Shown: one piece after another, positions 12,601-23,526 of the stretch
Numbering within the stretch: position 1 is the first letter of the stretch
How the letters are laid out: each line of letters starts with the position of its first letter
NCBI GenBank assembly: GCA_009760855.2
Contig: WPIO01000006.1
Span: 10,328,501 to 10,392,500, forward strand
Direction of reading: 5' to 3'
From: Cristatella mucedo
Taxonomy: Eukaryota > Bryozoa > Phylactolaemata > Cristatellidae
DNA length: 64,000 nt
Translations under genes and position numbers: made by a program
Notes under the pieces: model-generated
What the model was told of the DNA's origin: nothing
Database searches by the model: none
Seen by the model: the letters and a program-made list of their open reading frames with translations, nothing else

Positions 12601-15600
12601 AGCAGTTTTATACTGCTCTACAGCTCTTTTTTCCAGTAAGAAACGTATTTGGCTGATTTCTCGCTCTAACTGCACCTTGACTTCTTGCATATTCTCAAAT
12701 GAAGTATGGCCTATATCTGCACTGGGCAAGCAAAAAACTTAATTTCTCAAACCTTGGACATTCTCAAACTAGTGCCTGACACAGTCACACTGGGTGCTCA
12801 CTTTTCTAGAAGAGATGCGTGGCACGGAAAATTCTTAATTCACCGTGTTCTGATTGTGCTGCCAAAAACTATTCAATGAAAACCACAATTGTTTCCGCAC
12901 CCACCTGAACCTGCAAAACAAGTTAGTTTTGGACGTTTTTCGAGCATAGTAGGCCAACCAAGGTGGCAGCATGCACAATTTGGTACATTAATGGGATCCT
13001 CATCATATTGATCTAAGCTTGTGGCGGTATTTTTTGGCCGTGATTTAATAAAATCAGCAGTTTCACATTTGTCTTAATTCCAAAGTGTGTGAATTTTATG
13101 GAGTAGTGCATATATACAGTTTCATTAACTGGCCATATTTTCTTTTCTCTAAAGAGTACATATTTGAGAATTTCGGTAGCTACAAAATCTATCTAGCTGG
13201 TTTGGTCTAGCGGTTAAGGTGCTCGCCCCGACCAAGGTCTGACTGAGGTCGTGGGCTCGAGCCCCGAGGCATATGTGAAGCGCCTGAATAGAGATTAAGT
13301 TCTCTTGGGGCGCTATAAAAACGAATTATATTATATTATTATTATTATCTAACAAGCGTAATTGCATGCAGGTAAAGTATGCAAAAAAACAAGATAGAAG
13401 AACCAGATCATCTTATGAGATTACTAAGTAGATGTTATAATTTTTAAGGCAACCTAGATGTTCACTTTAGCACCTCAGAAGGAGCCGATTGGAGTGGCTA
13501 CATCCAGTCAGCTCTACTTTTATCCATGATACTAGCAGCTTGCCTACAACCCCCAAACAATTATTACAACAATTAAACTTGTTTACCTGTAAGAAGTAGT
13601 TGCCTTGACCAAGGATCATGACGATTACCTTAAAAAACTACTACGAAGAAACACAGTACATGCCTAGACAACGATGTGCTCAGCAAGACTTACCCGAAGA
13701 TGAAGCAACTGCTTCATCAACTAGCACTGTCATTGAGTGACCGCGTGTTGCAGCAGACAAAAGTGCATTGCGTCTTAGCTCTAGCTCCTCAATGTCCTCA
13801 TCCGCCTTGTCATTCACCGACAACTGCAAATGAGTTAAGTAAAAACATAAAAAGACAGAATGAATTATTGGCAAGCACAAATTGAAGGCTCTTGAAAATA
13901 GCCGAGCAACAAACACACCTACACTCAAACTGACAAGTATTTGGACGGTGGAGATTTGCTCGAATTAGCAGTTTTTTCCGAGGCCCAGCCCGACTGGAAT
14001 GGGGCTAGATTGTAGGTTCTGTCTTCTAATTACGAGGTAACACAGTTTTTGTCCTTGGGTAGTACATATTATTTTCCAATTGCTTAAGCCTCTGAAGTAT
14101 ACAAAACAACCACTATTCAATGCAAACTTTTTTTTTTTTTTACCAGAACAGTGACTAACTAGAAATTAACCTATTTCCGATGAGGAAACTGACAACTTTG
14201 GATCTTCTGGTTTACATCTAGTCGGCAGTAGAATGGCAATCAAAATTACCTTGCGCTTATTCCGAAGTCGTGCAATAATTACCAAACAAAATGGTTCAGA
14301 AATGAATTGACGTTCCTGATTTGCTGCCAAGCTGCAAATTACTTGCTGGAAGGAGCTCAAACACATAGCTACTATCATGTTTTCCACTTACTGCCATTGC
14401 CTTCAAAGTCCTTAAAAAACTGACAGCTGTTCAAAGAATAAGCATCCAGAAATGGCGGGTTGATGTAATAGGGTGGTGCAAGCCAGAATTGCACACAAAA
14501 TAATTAAACATTATTTATTCCACGAGAAAAGACAAAGGTTGGTGAATTGTCAAGCTTCATGAGAACTAAAATTGCGGTATTATATGAGGCTGGATGCTCA
14601 TACGGTTAAATTGCTACCACATACTCTAATCGAACAGTGATTTTATTCATCGTGAGGTGGCATTGAAAACTGGGAGCCCTAAAAATGCTCCACTATCACT
14701 TTTGCTGTTGCCAGAAACAACAAAGCAACAAACACAAATTAGAAATTTTGTTAAGAGGTGACCAGTTCCAGATCAAGTAAGTGAAGAAATTATCACGGGT
14801 AAGCTTAAGGGCATTGTAGCCTCCTCCTTAAAAAATCATGCAGCAAATCGTGGCGATATTAGGCAACAAATATACCACTATATGCATAAGCTTTAGTCAA
14901 GGACGATGTGAGGTTTTGGGTGGTGGTAAATTAGCAGTCCTAGGAAAACTCAGCATGCAGACATTTCTTACTGACCATGTTTGAGATTTGACCCAACGCA
15001 TTCTCGCCTCCCAACATAGATTGTGCTGACCTGCATTCCTTGTTCATAGCAGAATTCTTCCGATAATCGAAGTTCTTGTAAGCATCGCATATACGGAAAC
15101 GATACAGCTAAGACCTATTCAAAGCTATTCTATTTGACCGTAGCGCGTAAGAAATGACGTGCCTATTGATATCTAAACGCTTGTTGCTCCGGGCTGCTGG
15201 GTCACACGCTGGCGTCGGCCTTAGCTACACCGGCGGCTAGTAACCTACATGTTAGTTATGATTGTGCACAGCTAATATCGCTTCGTCATCGTAGACCATA
15301 TGCATTCCAAGATGTTACTGCTGTTGCTAAGATTCGTGAATTATGCATTAACGAAAGAAAAGCACCCCGGAAACGAGCGGTGGCCGGAGCTGCCAGCTTA
15401 GACACTGTTCGTTTGGCGGGAACTTCGAGCTAAGTACCTGCTCGTTTGGTATTTCTAGCATTGTCTCGAACCGCTCAGCACACTCCCCCCCCACATGCAT
15501 CACAGTGAATCTCTCTAACTTAGCGATCACCAGGCCTGTTATAACTCCGGCTGCCCAACTTAATGCTTGTCTTTGCAAACCTTGCTCAATGTGCAATAAA

Positions 15601-18543
15601 CCTCTAGTAATAAGCGACCTTATTTCTGAAAATTGTCTCGACCTGCTCGCCTTGACTGAAACTTGGCTAAAATCGGTAAACTGCCCGACAATTAAAGACT
15701 ACCCAAAGTGGTTTCTCATTCTTTCTCACCTCTAGATCAATCAAAGCTGGAGGTGGAATTTCTATAATCATGCACTCGAAATTCGACTTCAAGCCATTTG
15801 CAGCAGTACCCTCGAAGCAGTCTTTTGAATTGATCGTCTTGATTTCACCCGACAACTAGCTACCAATGGTGGCAGTAGTCTATCGCCCACCAAGAACCAA
15901 ATCCTCCTTTATCTCAGATTTCTCCGATTTCATTTCAATTCTGTGTGCAAGAAATCGATCCTTCCTCGTTATGGGTAATTTAAACATTCACTTTGATAAC
16001 TCATCTGACACCTTCTGCACTGAATTTCGTGCATTGACTGACTCTTGTGTCTTATGTGCACGACCCTACTCACATCAAGGGTCACATACTCGACCAAATT
16101 TTCACATACAACTACACTTTGTCATCGCCAATTATTACCAAATCCTGTTTATCTGACCACATGCAGATGTCATTTAGTCTACAATGTGTGCCCTCCTCCT
16201 CTAAAATCACATGTGAATCGCAAAACCTCAAGACCCTTGACATCGATGCTATCCGTGCGATAATATCTGCCTCACCTCTGCTGCTCAGTCCCTCCCTCCG
16301 ATCTGTCATCATTGGCATATAGCTACAACACAACACTAGCTGACACGCTCGACGAGTTTGCACCTCTTATAAGTGCACTTTGCACACTCGCCCAGACGGC
16401 CTATGGTTTACCACAGACATTAAACTAGCTAGGTCTACTAAGCGCAAGCTTGAAAAAGCATACACAAGATCTGGACTGACAGTCCATCGACACGCATATG
16501 AAGACTACTGTAGGTAGTACCAATCGATCCTAGCAAAGGCCAAGTCTAGCTTCTATAAAAACATTGTTGAATCACAGATGCACAACCCAAAAATGCTGAT
16601 GTCGACGATCAACCATCTCAACTGCTCTCAGGTTAGCTCGTTACCTGATAATCCCTGTGATAATCTAGCTGAATGCTTCTCTAGCTTCTTTGTCCAGAAG
16701 ATAGACAAGATCAGGGAGTCCATGCCTGCGATGGCAGCACCCCACCTAGTATGTCGTCCCTTAATTCCCTGCAGCACCTCAATGTCTGCATTTAAGCAGG
16801 TCACTAGTGATCTCGTCCTGAAGTTCATACCCCAATCAAAGAAGACAACAAGTCCGTTGGATCCTATTCCCACTGTCCTGCTTCTATGTTGCATAGATCT
16901 GCTGCTGCCATGCATAACTAACATCATAATTATGTCACTAGCCTCAGGTCATGTCCCAGCACCTTTAAAAAAAAGCTGTGGTCAGGCCATCACTTAAGAA
17001 AGCGACACTAGACCAAGAGAACTTGAGCAACTACCGCCCAGTCTCCCTCTACCATTCCTACCAAAGACACTGGAACGAGCCGTGGCAGACCAGCTGAACT
17101 CATATGTTGAAACTTCAAACCTTGCTACTAAGTTCCAGTCTGGCTTTAGAGCTAATCACTCCTCAGGATCAGCATAGCTTCGGGTGTACAACGACCTACG
17201 TAGGAATGCAGACACGGGTAGAGCTTCTCTGCTTGTTTTGCTCAATCTTTCGGCAGCTTTTGATACTACCGATCACAAAGTACTTCTAGAGCGCCTCTCA
17301 TCTCGCCTGGGCATCACTGGCACTGTTCTGCAATGGTTCAGGCCCTATCTCAGTGAGAGATTCCAGAGTATTGACGTGAATGGACAAAGATCATCTGAAG
17401 TACCTCTAAAATATGGAGTACCTCAGGGCTCTGTGCTAGGTCCGGTCCTTTTCACCGTTTATACTCTCCCTCTCGCTGATGTGATTGCCAAGCACAACCT
17501 AGGCTTTCACTTCTATGCAGATGACACTCAGTTGTACCTTTGCTTTGATCCCTCCCAGCCTTCGAGCACCTCGAATTCTCTCAACTCACTTGCTGCATGT
17601 ATTGATGACATCCGCACATGGATGGCAGCAAATTTTCTAAAACTAAACGATAACAGGCAAACCCAGTGTGATTCAAAAATTGGAAAGGCTAACGCTCAAA
17701 ATCGGCTCTGCCAGCATATCTCCTGTTGAATCAGCTCGAAATCTAGGTGTCATATTCCAAAGCAACCTTTCGTTAGACGACCACATCAGCTCCACAATCA
17801 AGTCTGCCTACTTTCAGCTACATAACATTGCTAAACATTCGGGCTTGTTTAAATAAGGATACCACATCTAAGTTGGTCCATGCATTTGTGACATCCTGTC
17901 TTGACTTCTGTAACTGACTGCTCGCTGGCCTACCGGCACGTGGTGCCATCAGGCACTTACAGCCTGTACAAAACTCAGCACCTAGGCTTGTTTGTCGTGA
18001 GCAGGCAGTTGCCACATCACACCACTTCTCGCCGACCTGCACTGGCTACCAGTCAAGCAACGAATCGAGTTCAAGGTTCTGTCGCTTACTTGGCTCGAGC
18101 CTACCTATCAGATCTACTCCCCCACTAGGTCAAGCATCGCACCACCCACTTTTCGGAAACTAACTGTTTACCTATACCTCATACAAACCTCCAATCCTTT
18201 GAAGACCGCGCATTTAGTTCGTATGCTCCCAAAGCCTGGAACTCACTCCCGACTTGCATCACGACATCCCCTAACTTGATCACATTTAAACAGAAAATAA
18301 AAACGCACCTATTTACGACAACATTTAGTGGGTCCCTGTGATTCGTCCTTCATGTGCTTATGCGTGCTGACACTGTGCATGTTGCCACTAACCACACTTG
18401 CATGCTGATCCTGTGCATGTAATCCCTAACCACGTTATTCATGTATTTATCAAGCCTGATATCACTAACCATCCTGTCGTGTTTCCTTTGCAGAAAATGT
18501 AAAGCGCCTAGAAAGAGATTGAGTTCTCTGAGGGCGTTTTATC

Positions 18544-18579
<36 letters not shown>

Positions 18580-20536
18580 ATGGTTTGCTCCAGACTATTA
18601 GGGGGAAAATACCATCCTAAAGTTGTAGGCATTTAATATGACCGTTTCGAAGTCTTCAGGCCTCGTCTAAGAAGCAAGCTAGTGATGACGTCAGAAGGCG
18701 ACTAGTAAAGGCTGGTCTGCATTATAGAGTAGCCTAGGCAAACAAACTTCTGTCCTCAAAAAATATAGTAAGCCGTTTGCAGGGTCAAGACTCGGATCCA
18801 TTGTACAGCTGAAAATTGGGATAGAGTTGAATAAAGCGATAAAAGCAAATTAAATCCGTTTGAACTGCCAACAAGGTTTTACACGAGTGAACGATTCACA
18901 TTATAAGCTGAGATACAAGGTATCATGGTATGGGATGCTTCAGCAACAATTACGTTGGGAGTCTTGCACTGCATATCAGGCACCAACCCCAGCCATCTAT
19001 TTAGAGCTTCAGAAGGTAAGACTAAAGCAAGGTCAAGGTGCCCGTATTCAGCTCCATGCCTGGGTGAGTCGGACAAGTCAATGCAAATAAGGAAGGTCCA
19101 AAACCGTATCAGCTCAATAAATTAAGTACAATACCTGATAATTGGGCAACATGGTGCTATTTCTTATTTTAACCAGTGCACATGCTCTTGGTAACAGTAA
19201 TCTTCGATATTTACTAAAAAAATACCGGTGTATGCAGCCTTCATGGCGGCTGCCCTAGCCATTCAAATACTATGCGTTTGAGTGAACGTAACGACAGGGG
19301 TACCCTAAACTAAGTGGGCTACACAAATCGACTATCCCTAGGTATGGCACAGCAATGCCACTCTTCCATACTTACTATGGATCCTGATGCATCATCTTGA
19401 GCAAACAATCGCACTGCATTGTCATTGTCTATGCTGCCGTTTGACGATGTCTCTGAAACAGGGTCTGATGAGCCAAACAGCTTCCGTGTGGTTGCCTCTT
19501 CTTCTTGCTGAAGTGATTCCAACTGCACCCTGATGTTCTGCAGCTGACTTTGTACCTCTTCAGGTTCATTGCACGTCATCACGGTTTCTTTAGTGGATAT
19601 TTCTGCTTTTGGTTAAAGAATCTGACCCAATGCTGGCCGAATAGCCAATTCATTCTACTAGAATAATCTTTTCATAATAAATATGCACAATGTACAAACG
19701 GTTCTTAAAGAAAACTAGCATAACGATAATTGGAAGTCCCTACAGATGGTGTGCCAAGAAAACAGCAGATTGTCTCGAAAGCCTCGAAATTCACGCACGG
19801 GGAGATAATCACGCTCCGATTGTGAATGAACTGAACGGTGGCAGCGAACTAGAGACAGGCGTGGCAGCGAGGAACTGTGCAGCAAACGTGCTAGCTATTT
19901 TATGCGCCCCAGTGCACAGGGGTAGCATCAAGGAATCTGGACCAACATAGTGGCAAAGTAACGCCTAACACTGACTGTACACCGGACAACATCTCGTCCA
20001 GGGTCTGTCTGGAGGAAGAGCACATGCCAGGGCAATGGCCTGCATCGACGAAGAAATCGAGTGCAGTCCGAGTTCCTGGACGACACTCCTTGAGAAGGTA
20101 TAACATGAAACGCTAGCGAATTTAAAAACGATGAAGATACCAGCAGTAAGCAACGCGAATGAACCATAAAAAGGATACGTGCACGGCGTGCAGGCGGACT
20201 TGCCGGAGGCTCGCCGGGTTTCATCATCGACTGCTCACGCCGCCGACCGGTTGCAGAGATGCCTTGGAATTGTGGACTCCCCGAGCCGTACTTACAGTTC
20301 CGCGAAGTGCCAAAATATCGGTCTGAAGAGCGGTTTCCATCAGCATCATGCCGCCGACCTCGGTGCTCATGATACCGGGAACCACTATCGTTAAAAAAAC
20401 CGGAGGCCGACCGAGGATAGCGTGGCGACGGCCCTGCTTCCTCTCTCCGAACCTGTATCGCTGAAGAAGCGGGAATTGGCGTTTCCTCGTCTTCGGATAT
20501 TTCTCCCTCTTCCCGTACATTCTCGGTTTCCGACAT
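3723..20536 (-). CDS. ZFC3H1: ZFC3H1-like protein, 5' part (five exons, gene continues left)
   Basis: Likely the N-terminal part of a ZFC3H1 orthologue. In other animals this is a nuclear scaffold that joins the MTR4 helicase and exosome to poly(A)-tailed nuclear RNA (PAXT complex). Exons read on the minus strand are 20536-20179, 19602-19376, 13823-13694, 11932-11610 and 3996-3723. Splice phases are 1, 0, 1, 0 and 1, and every join keeps frame. Family-like signals are the start [18 protein letters not shown], an acidic helix [18 protein letters not shown] that resembles the EELSELQLRLLALQSA helix of vertebrate ZFC3H1, a basic [10 protein letters not shown] segment, and two copies of a DNY-x-V-MDI motif ([10 protein letters not shown] and [13 protein letters not shown]) matching the vertebrate YEEVAMDTDSE motif. 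About 437 codons are covered of roughly 2000 expected. The zinc finger and HAT-like repeats are not in the window. The call rests on short motifs, so it is less certain than the other two genes. Intron 1 is U12-type. Confidence 0.7.
4423..4604 (+). repeat. (CA)n microsatellite
   Basis: About 180 bp of alternating CA with scattered G substitutions (CGCG, CACG). Open frames in all directions here are repeat artefacts. Confidence 0.98.
4611..4691 (-). CDS. candidate small acidic exon of the ZFC3H1-like gene
   Basis: On the minus strand 27 codons stay open between an AG and a GTAACC, reading [18 protein letters not shown] and then a short basic end. Both edges are phase 0, so it could be inserted between exons 4 and 5 without breaking frame. 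The acceptor has a poor pyrimidine tract and the intron would begin directly with the GT/CA microsatellite. Uncertain. Confidence 0.3.
4700..7930. other. intron sequence without recognised gene
   Basis: Lies within the large intron between exons 4 and 5 of the ZFC3H1-like gene. Apart from the microsatellite at 6647-6740 I see no supported coding or RNA feature. Confidence 0.5.
6647..6740 (+). repeat. (AT)n then (ATGT)n microsatellite
   Basis: A short TA run followed by about 19 tandem ATGT units and a short GT run. Confidence 0.97.
7937..8010 (-). mobile_element. L2-type LINE 3' tail fragment
   Basis: Reverse copy of the LINE 3' end: (ATT)n tail, then the reverse complement of the conserved GCGCCTAGAAAGAGATTGAG block followed by sequence upstream of it. 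Confidence 0.75.
9500..10130 (+). mobile_element. decayed LINE fragment, second L2/CR1-like family
   Basis: Degenerate 3' part of a reverse transcriptase reading frame. It aligns by eye with the better preserved copy at 39720-40400 (tracts such as CTCGATTATTGCAATTC and GGCTACAAGGCTAGTCGA). Multiple frameshifts and stops. Confidence 0.7.
11141..11395 (-). mobile_element. L2-type LINE 3' end fragment
   Basis: Begins with an (AAT)n run and reads, on the minus strand, as the last ~250 bp of the LINE at 15035-18590, including the paired CATGCTGACCCTGTGCATG-like motif and the conserved tail block. Confidence 0.85.
11610..11932 (-). CDS. ZFC3H1: ZFC3H1-like exon 4
   Basis: Flanked by CTTTGCAG and GTAAGT; its two leading bases complete the phase-1 codon of exon 3. 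The translation has a basic segment ([19 protein letters not shown]) and a His/Gln-rich tail. The His-rich part is not recognisable as conserved. Confidence 0.6.
13195..13350 (+). repeat. tRNA-derived SINE, family A
   Basis: The tRNA-like head (GGTTTGGTCTAGCGGTTAAG, B-box-like GTGGGCTCGAGCCCC) is fused to a tail nearly identical to the L2 LINE 3' end (GCGCCTGAATAGAGATTAAG) and ends in (ATT)n. Other copies are at 31641, 39183 and, reversed, 47550. Confidence 0.85.
13694..13823 (-). CDS. ZFC3H1: ZFC3H1-like exon 3
   Basis: Flanked by TTTGCAG and GTAAGT. It encodes [18 protein letters not shown], the segment most like vertebrate ZFC3H1. 130 nt, from phase 0 to phase 1. Confidence 0.75.
15035..18590 (+). 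mobile_element. L2/CR1-type LINE, nearly full length, decayed
   Basis: Two coding parts are visible with frameshifts. The endonuclease-like part holds [16 protein letters not shown] (about 15630-15675) and a degenerate GDFNIH-type motif (MGNLNIHFD, about 15970). The reverse transcriptase part holds [23 protein letters not shown] and the catalytic [10 protein letters not shown] (about 17510-17540). The C-terminal part is broken by stops. The 3' end is GCGCCTAGAAAGAGATTGAG, then a short block and (ATT)n. It inserts in the plus orientation inside an intron of the ZFC3H1-like gene. A second copy sharing the same 5' end lies at 25410-28905. The 5' limit is set by where the two copies stop aligning. 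Confidence 0.85.
18600..19370. other. intron sequence, no supported gene
   Basis: Between the LINE and exon 2 of the ZFC3H1-like gene. Short open frames on both strands near 18860-19125 lack splice support. Confidence 0.45.
19376..19602 (-). CDS. ZFC3H1: ZFC3H1-like exon 2
   Basis: Begins after AAAAGCAG and ends at ATA|GTAAGT, phase 0. It encodes a Gln/Glu-rich coiled-coil-like segment ([20 protein letters not shown]) and a Ser/Asp-rich tail, at the place where vertebrate ZFC3H1 has its first predicted helix. Phase matches exon 1 and exon 3. Confidence 0.7.
19603..20178 (-). other. U12-type intron 1 of the ZFC3H1-like gene
   Basis: The donor reads GTATCCTTTTT, matching the U12 consensus GTATCCTT. 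The 3' end has TTCTTTAAC (19620-19612), one base from the U12 branch consensus TTCCTTAAC. The likely branch A is about 10 nt before the AG, and there is no pyrimidine tract. 576 nt. The flanking exons join in phase 1. Confidence 0.8.
20179..20536 (-). CDS. ZFC3H1: ZFC3H1-like exon 1 (start codon)
   Basis: The ATG at 20536-20534 opens an acidic start containing [11 protein letters not shown], the usual beginning of this family, followed by an Arg/Ser/Gly/His-rich low-complexity stretch. 358 nt, ending in phase 1 at a U12-type donor (GTATCCTTTTT) at 20178. Confidence 0.75.
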
Positions 20537-21401
20537 GACGGCCAGGAGGTTCAGAGGTAGGACAGAATCTCAGCAGCCATGATGCACCCACAATCCAACA
20601 ATCGCAACAGCGAGCGAACTGATTTTTTGGTCCTAAAGAGCTACAAATCCGGATGTATATCAGGTTCACTTGCGCTACCTGCATCAAAACGGTATATAAT
20701 ATATTTATAATATATTGTATTCGATATTTTTATATGCACATACATTTTATGTAACTTTAAGGTCCCAAAACGTTGCCGCCTCCCGTTATCGTAATAGCGT
20801 TGGCACTAAACCAGCTGGATAATCGCAAATAATAATTATGCAATCCGTTTGCACCACGTTTGTAATAGCCTCGAGGTGGAGGCTATTACAAATAGCTAGC
20901 TGAGCCTGTCCGGTAAAGGGGGCTGGTTGAAGCTATGTTTACATTATCGACTTTCCTTCTAAATCTTCAACGATTCTGGATCGGTTTCTTTCCGGTTTGG
21001 GTACTACGTCACTAAACGTCACCACATTTTGGTGGATGAACCAAGAAGTCCGACACTCGTAAAGGAGCGGTTTCTACTTTTTGGCTCCTAGTTGGACCAA
21101 CCGACCAATCAAAACCCTGGGGCTCATCACGTACACCCAGGGCCAAAATAAAATTGCAAACTCTAGGTAGGTTCGAGTTATATTGAGGCGTTCAGAGTCA
21201 GTCTTTGAACATGGGATGCTTAAGCATTGTGGCCGCGGCACAACCCTTTTCTACACAGAAGACACCATACGTCTGCTTATGAAATCCACCCACTCACTTT
21301 CCCAAAAAAGCTTTTTTATATGCGTACCTTCTTTTTCTTTAGATTTTGCTAATACTATGCTACTGTGATGACTGCAGCGGCGAACTCAGCTTCTGTGGTG
21401 T

Positions 21402-21654
21402 TGTAGTGGGATTCTCACAGAGACACAGCGGGCGCACGTGTGCAGTAAACGAGACTCTCTCTTTACTTCTCTCATCACATACATATATGCGAGCTCGATT
21501 AATTGCAGCTGACGACACGAAATATAACTTGCATTAGCGGCCTGACGCTTCGCTGCTTCAATGTCTCAACTATTGGCCACAAGTGAGGCATGTACATTAG
21601 TGTCAAGGCGCTTCACTAATTACAGCAGCAGAATCCACAGGCGAACACTACATC
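21402..21654 (-). mobile_element. LTR-like terminal repeat (TGTAGTG...CACTACA)
   Basis: Minus-strand sequence starts TGTAGTGTTCGCCTG and ends CCCACTACA, giving a 7-bp terminal inverted repeat with TG/CA ends. Directly upstream on that strand is a purine tract GTGGGAAGGGA, as expected before a 3' LTR. The flanking bases do not form a target duplication, so it is not a clean solo LTR. Confidence 0.5.
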
Positions 21655-23395
21655 CCTTCCCACATAGAAAACAGATTTCATAGTCTACCAGCCTAGATGG
21701 GTAGGGAGCAATCCTCACGACTAGAAAGTCGTGTAGCCAGTGGCTCCCCGAGTTCTCCTCTTCTGCCTGCTCAAGCGGTCCCCTATCCAGCGGTTTGTCA
21801 TTCGGGCTATGTCAGGATATTAATTTAACATTGACGAGCTCCGAGCGGCTTGGATGGGGTGCCGGTTACGCGACATCCACTCGCAGGAGGGTCTCTTTAG
21901 CTCTGCCCCACGTGAGCAGCCGGTCGTAGACACTGCCCACTTTTAGGCAAAGGCGGGGCACCGCTCCCACTGTCGGGTCGTTTCCTTAGGTCGCCTCCGT
22001 GCGAGCCCCGGTGGCCGACATCATCTTCGCTCGTCACCGGTCGACCCCGAAATTCGAAAAAACATACTGGCTCATTACGGCCTCGTTGTTCTCGGAGTTC
22101 CACTCCGCCGAGCCTAGCTCTGCGCTCTGCACCGAGACGCTCTCTCGGGTGCTCTCTGCTGCTGCAATGCTCTTGCTGCTGGGCTTCGATGCAGCCGTCG
22201 CTCTCGCTGCTTTGCTGGCGGGCAGCCTGGGCCTCATCGCAGGCTACTATCGCCTTGCCGCTGACTGCTATCTCTAACTTATGGTGCTCCTCTGGGCTCT
22301 GTGCCTTCGTGCGGGTGATCTTCACCACCGCCAAGACGCTCGGGCTGCTGCGGTTGGTGGCCAATACGTAGCTCTCACGGATACATTTCGCTGCCGACTC
22401 GACGCTCTTGCTGTGGCGCTTCGAAGCCAAGACGTCGCTCTCATGGGCAGCCTGCGCCTGGTCGCAGGCTGCTATCGTCTCGCCGCCGACCGCAATCTCT
22501 CGGTGATCCTCTGTACTCTGCGCCGAGACGCTTGTGCCGGTGCTCCCTACCACCGAGAAGCTCTCGCCGCCGCTGCGCTCCATGGCCGAGACGCGGCTCT
22601 TTCGGGCGCGCTTTGCTGCCGAGATGCTCTCCACCGCTACGACGCTGTCGCTGCTGCGCTTCTCGGCCGAGAAGTCGCGCACTTGGGCCGCCTGCGCCTT
22701 GCCGCAGGCTACTATCGCCTCGCCGCTACGCTACCGCCTCGACGCTGGAAGCCGTCAGATGCTGCACCTCCTTTGTATCCGGCTGCTGTCGCTTCGAACT
22801 TGTTCTGGCGCTCCTCGGCTGTTTTGCCTTCTTTGTTGGAAGCGGTTCCATACCCGCGTCCTCCACCGGTATTGCAGCCGGATGGCTTAGGCAGCTGAAC
22901 GAGTTCCGCTCAGCAGTCTGGCTCTTTGGGCAGTTGACGGTGGGATCGACCTGCGACGATGCTGGCCCGTCGCCCAGCTTTGTCCTGGTCTCGGCACGGG
23001 CCAGCTGCTCCTGCTCCAGCCGAAACCTCTCGGTCTCAAGCTCGGCCTCTTCATCTGTCAGCCACCAGAAGATCAGAATTGACTCATTTCGAAGCTTGTG
23101 GTAATCTTGATTTGCGTCGGCCGTCTGATCGCCCGAACCGTGTATCTCGTTATCGCCCAGACACACTGGCGCAACATGTTTTAGCGGCATAGCAATCTTT
23201 AGCCTTGCTACAGCGGTCTCGAGCGTTAGAAGCCAAGGCATAAAGTGCAGCCGCCGTTAAACATTTCGTACCTCAGTATAGGCGACCCATCTAGACCATA
23301 GAAAGTCTGGTACTCTTTTCGGCTCGAGTAAACAAAAAACTGCTACCAATTGTTGCATAGCGGTGTCTCCGGCTGCGGCTGCCGCAGGCGAACAC
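21655..23395 (-). mobile_element. possible non-autonomous LTR element body with gag-like ORF and protein repeats
   Basis: The segment is bounded at 23381-23395 by a second copy of GCGAACACTACA (the LTR tip). A PBS-like TTGGTAGCAG lies just inside (about 23349-23340). On the minus strand an ORF from 23241 encodes a charged helix EEAELETERFRLEQEQLARA, then, after a one-base frame change near 22730, about three tandem ~78-residue repeats recognised by GEAIVACGKAQAA, GETIAACDQAQAA and GKAIVACDEAQAA. No protease, RT or integrase is visible. It could instead be an ordinary repeat-rich gene. Confidence 0.4.
22180..22740 (-). repeat. GC-rich tandem repeat, period ~230-240 bp
   Basis: Plus-strand units restart near 22222, 22450 and 22690 with CGCAGGCTACTATCGCCT-like cores. 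The minus-strand frame stays open across the units, which suggests coding constraint at the time of amplification. Confidence 0.75.
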
Positions 23396-23526
23396 TACAG
23401 CGGCTGGTGGTGAGCTGCTTTCTGGAGAAACCCTCTTTTATATCAGCCTCCGCATTAGAGCAGGGCGCTGAGGGTGGGACCGAGTCAACCGTCAGCATGT
23501 CCTGAATTGATAGCGAATACTTGTAA

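Noticed and set aside
13195-13270. tRNA-like sequence that might be a functional tRNA gene
   Set aside because: No complete cloverleaf with an intact acceptor stem, and the same head recurs fused to a LINE tail, so it is a SINE.
14160-14215. Mini-exon reading [15 protein letters not shown] on the minus strand
   Set aside because: Its phases do not fit between exons 2 and 3 of the ZFC3H1-like gene.
18879-19076. Minus-strand frame near exon 2 as an extra exon
   Set aside because: No acceptor and donor pair with matching phase 0-0 was found.
22281-23104. 190-205-codon plus-strand frames rich in Ala/Arg/Cys
   Set aside because: The opposite frame preserves ordered tandem repeats and charged helices, so the plus-strand frames look like shadows.
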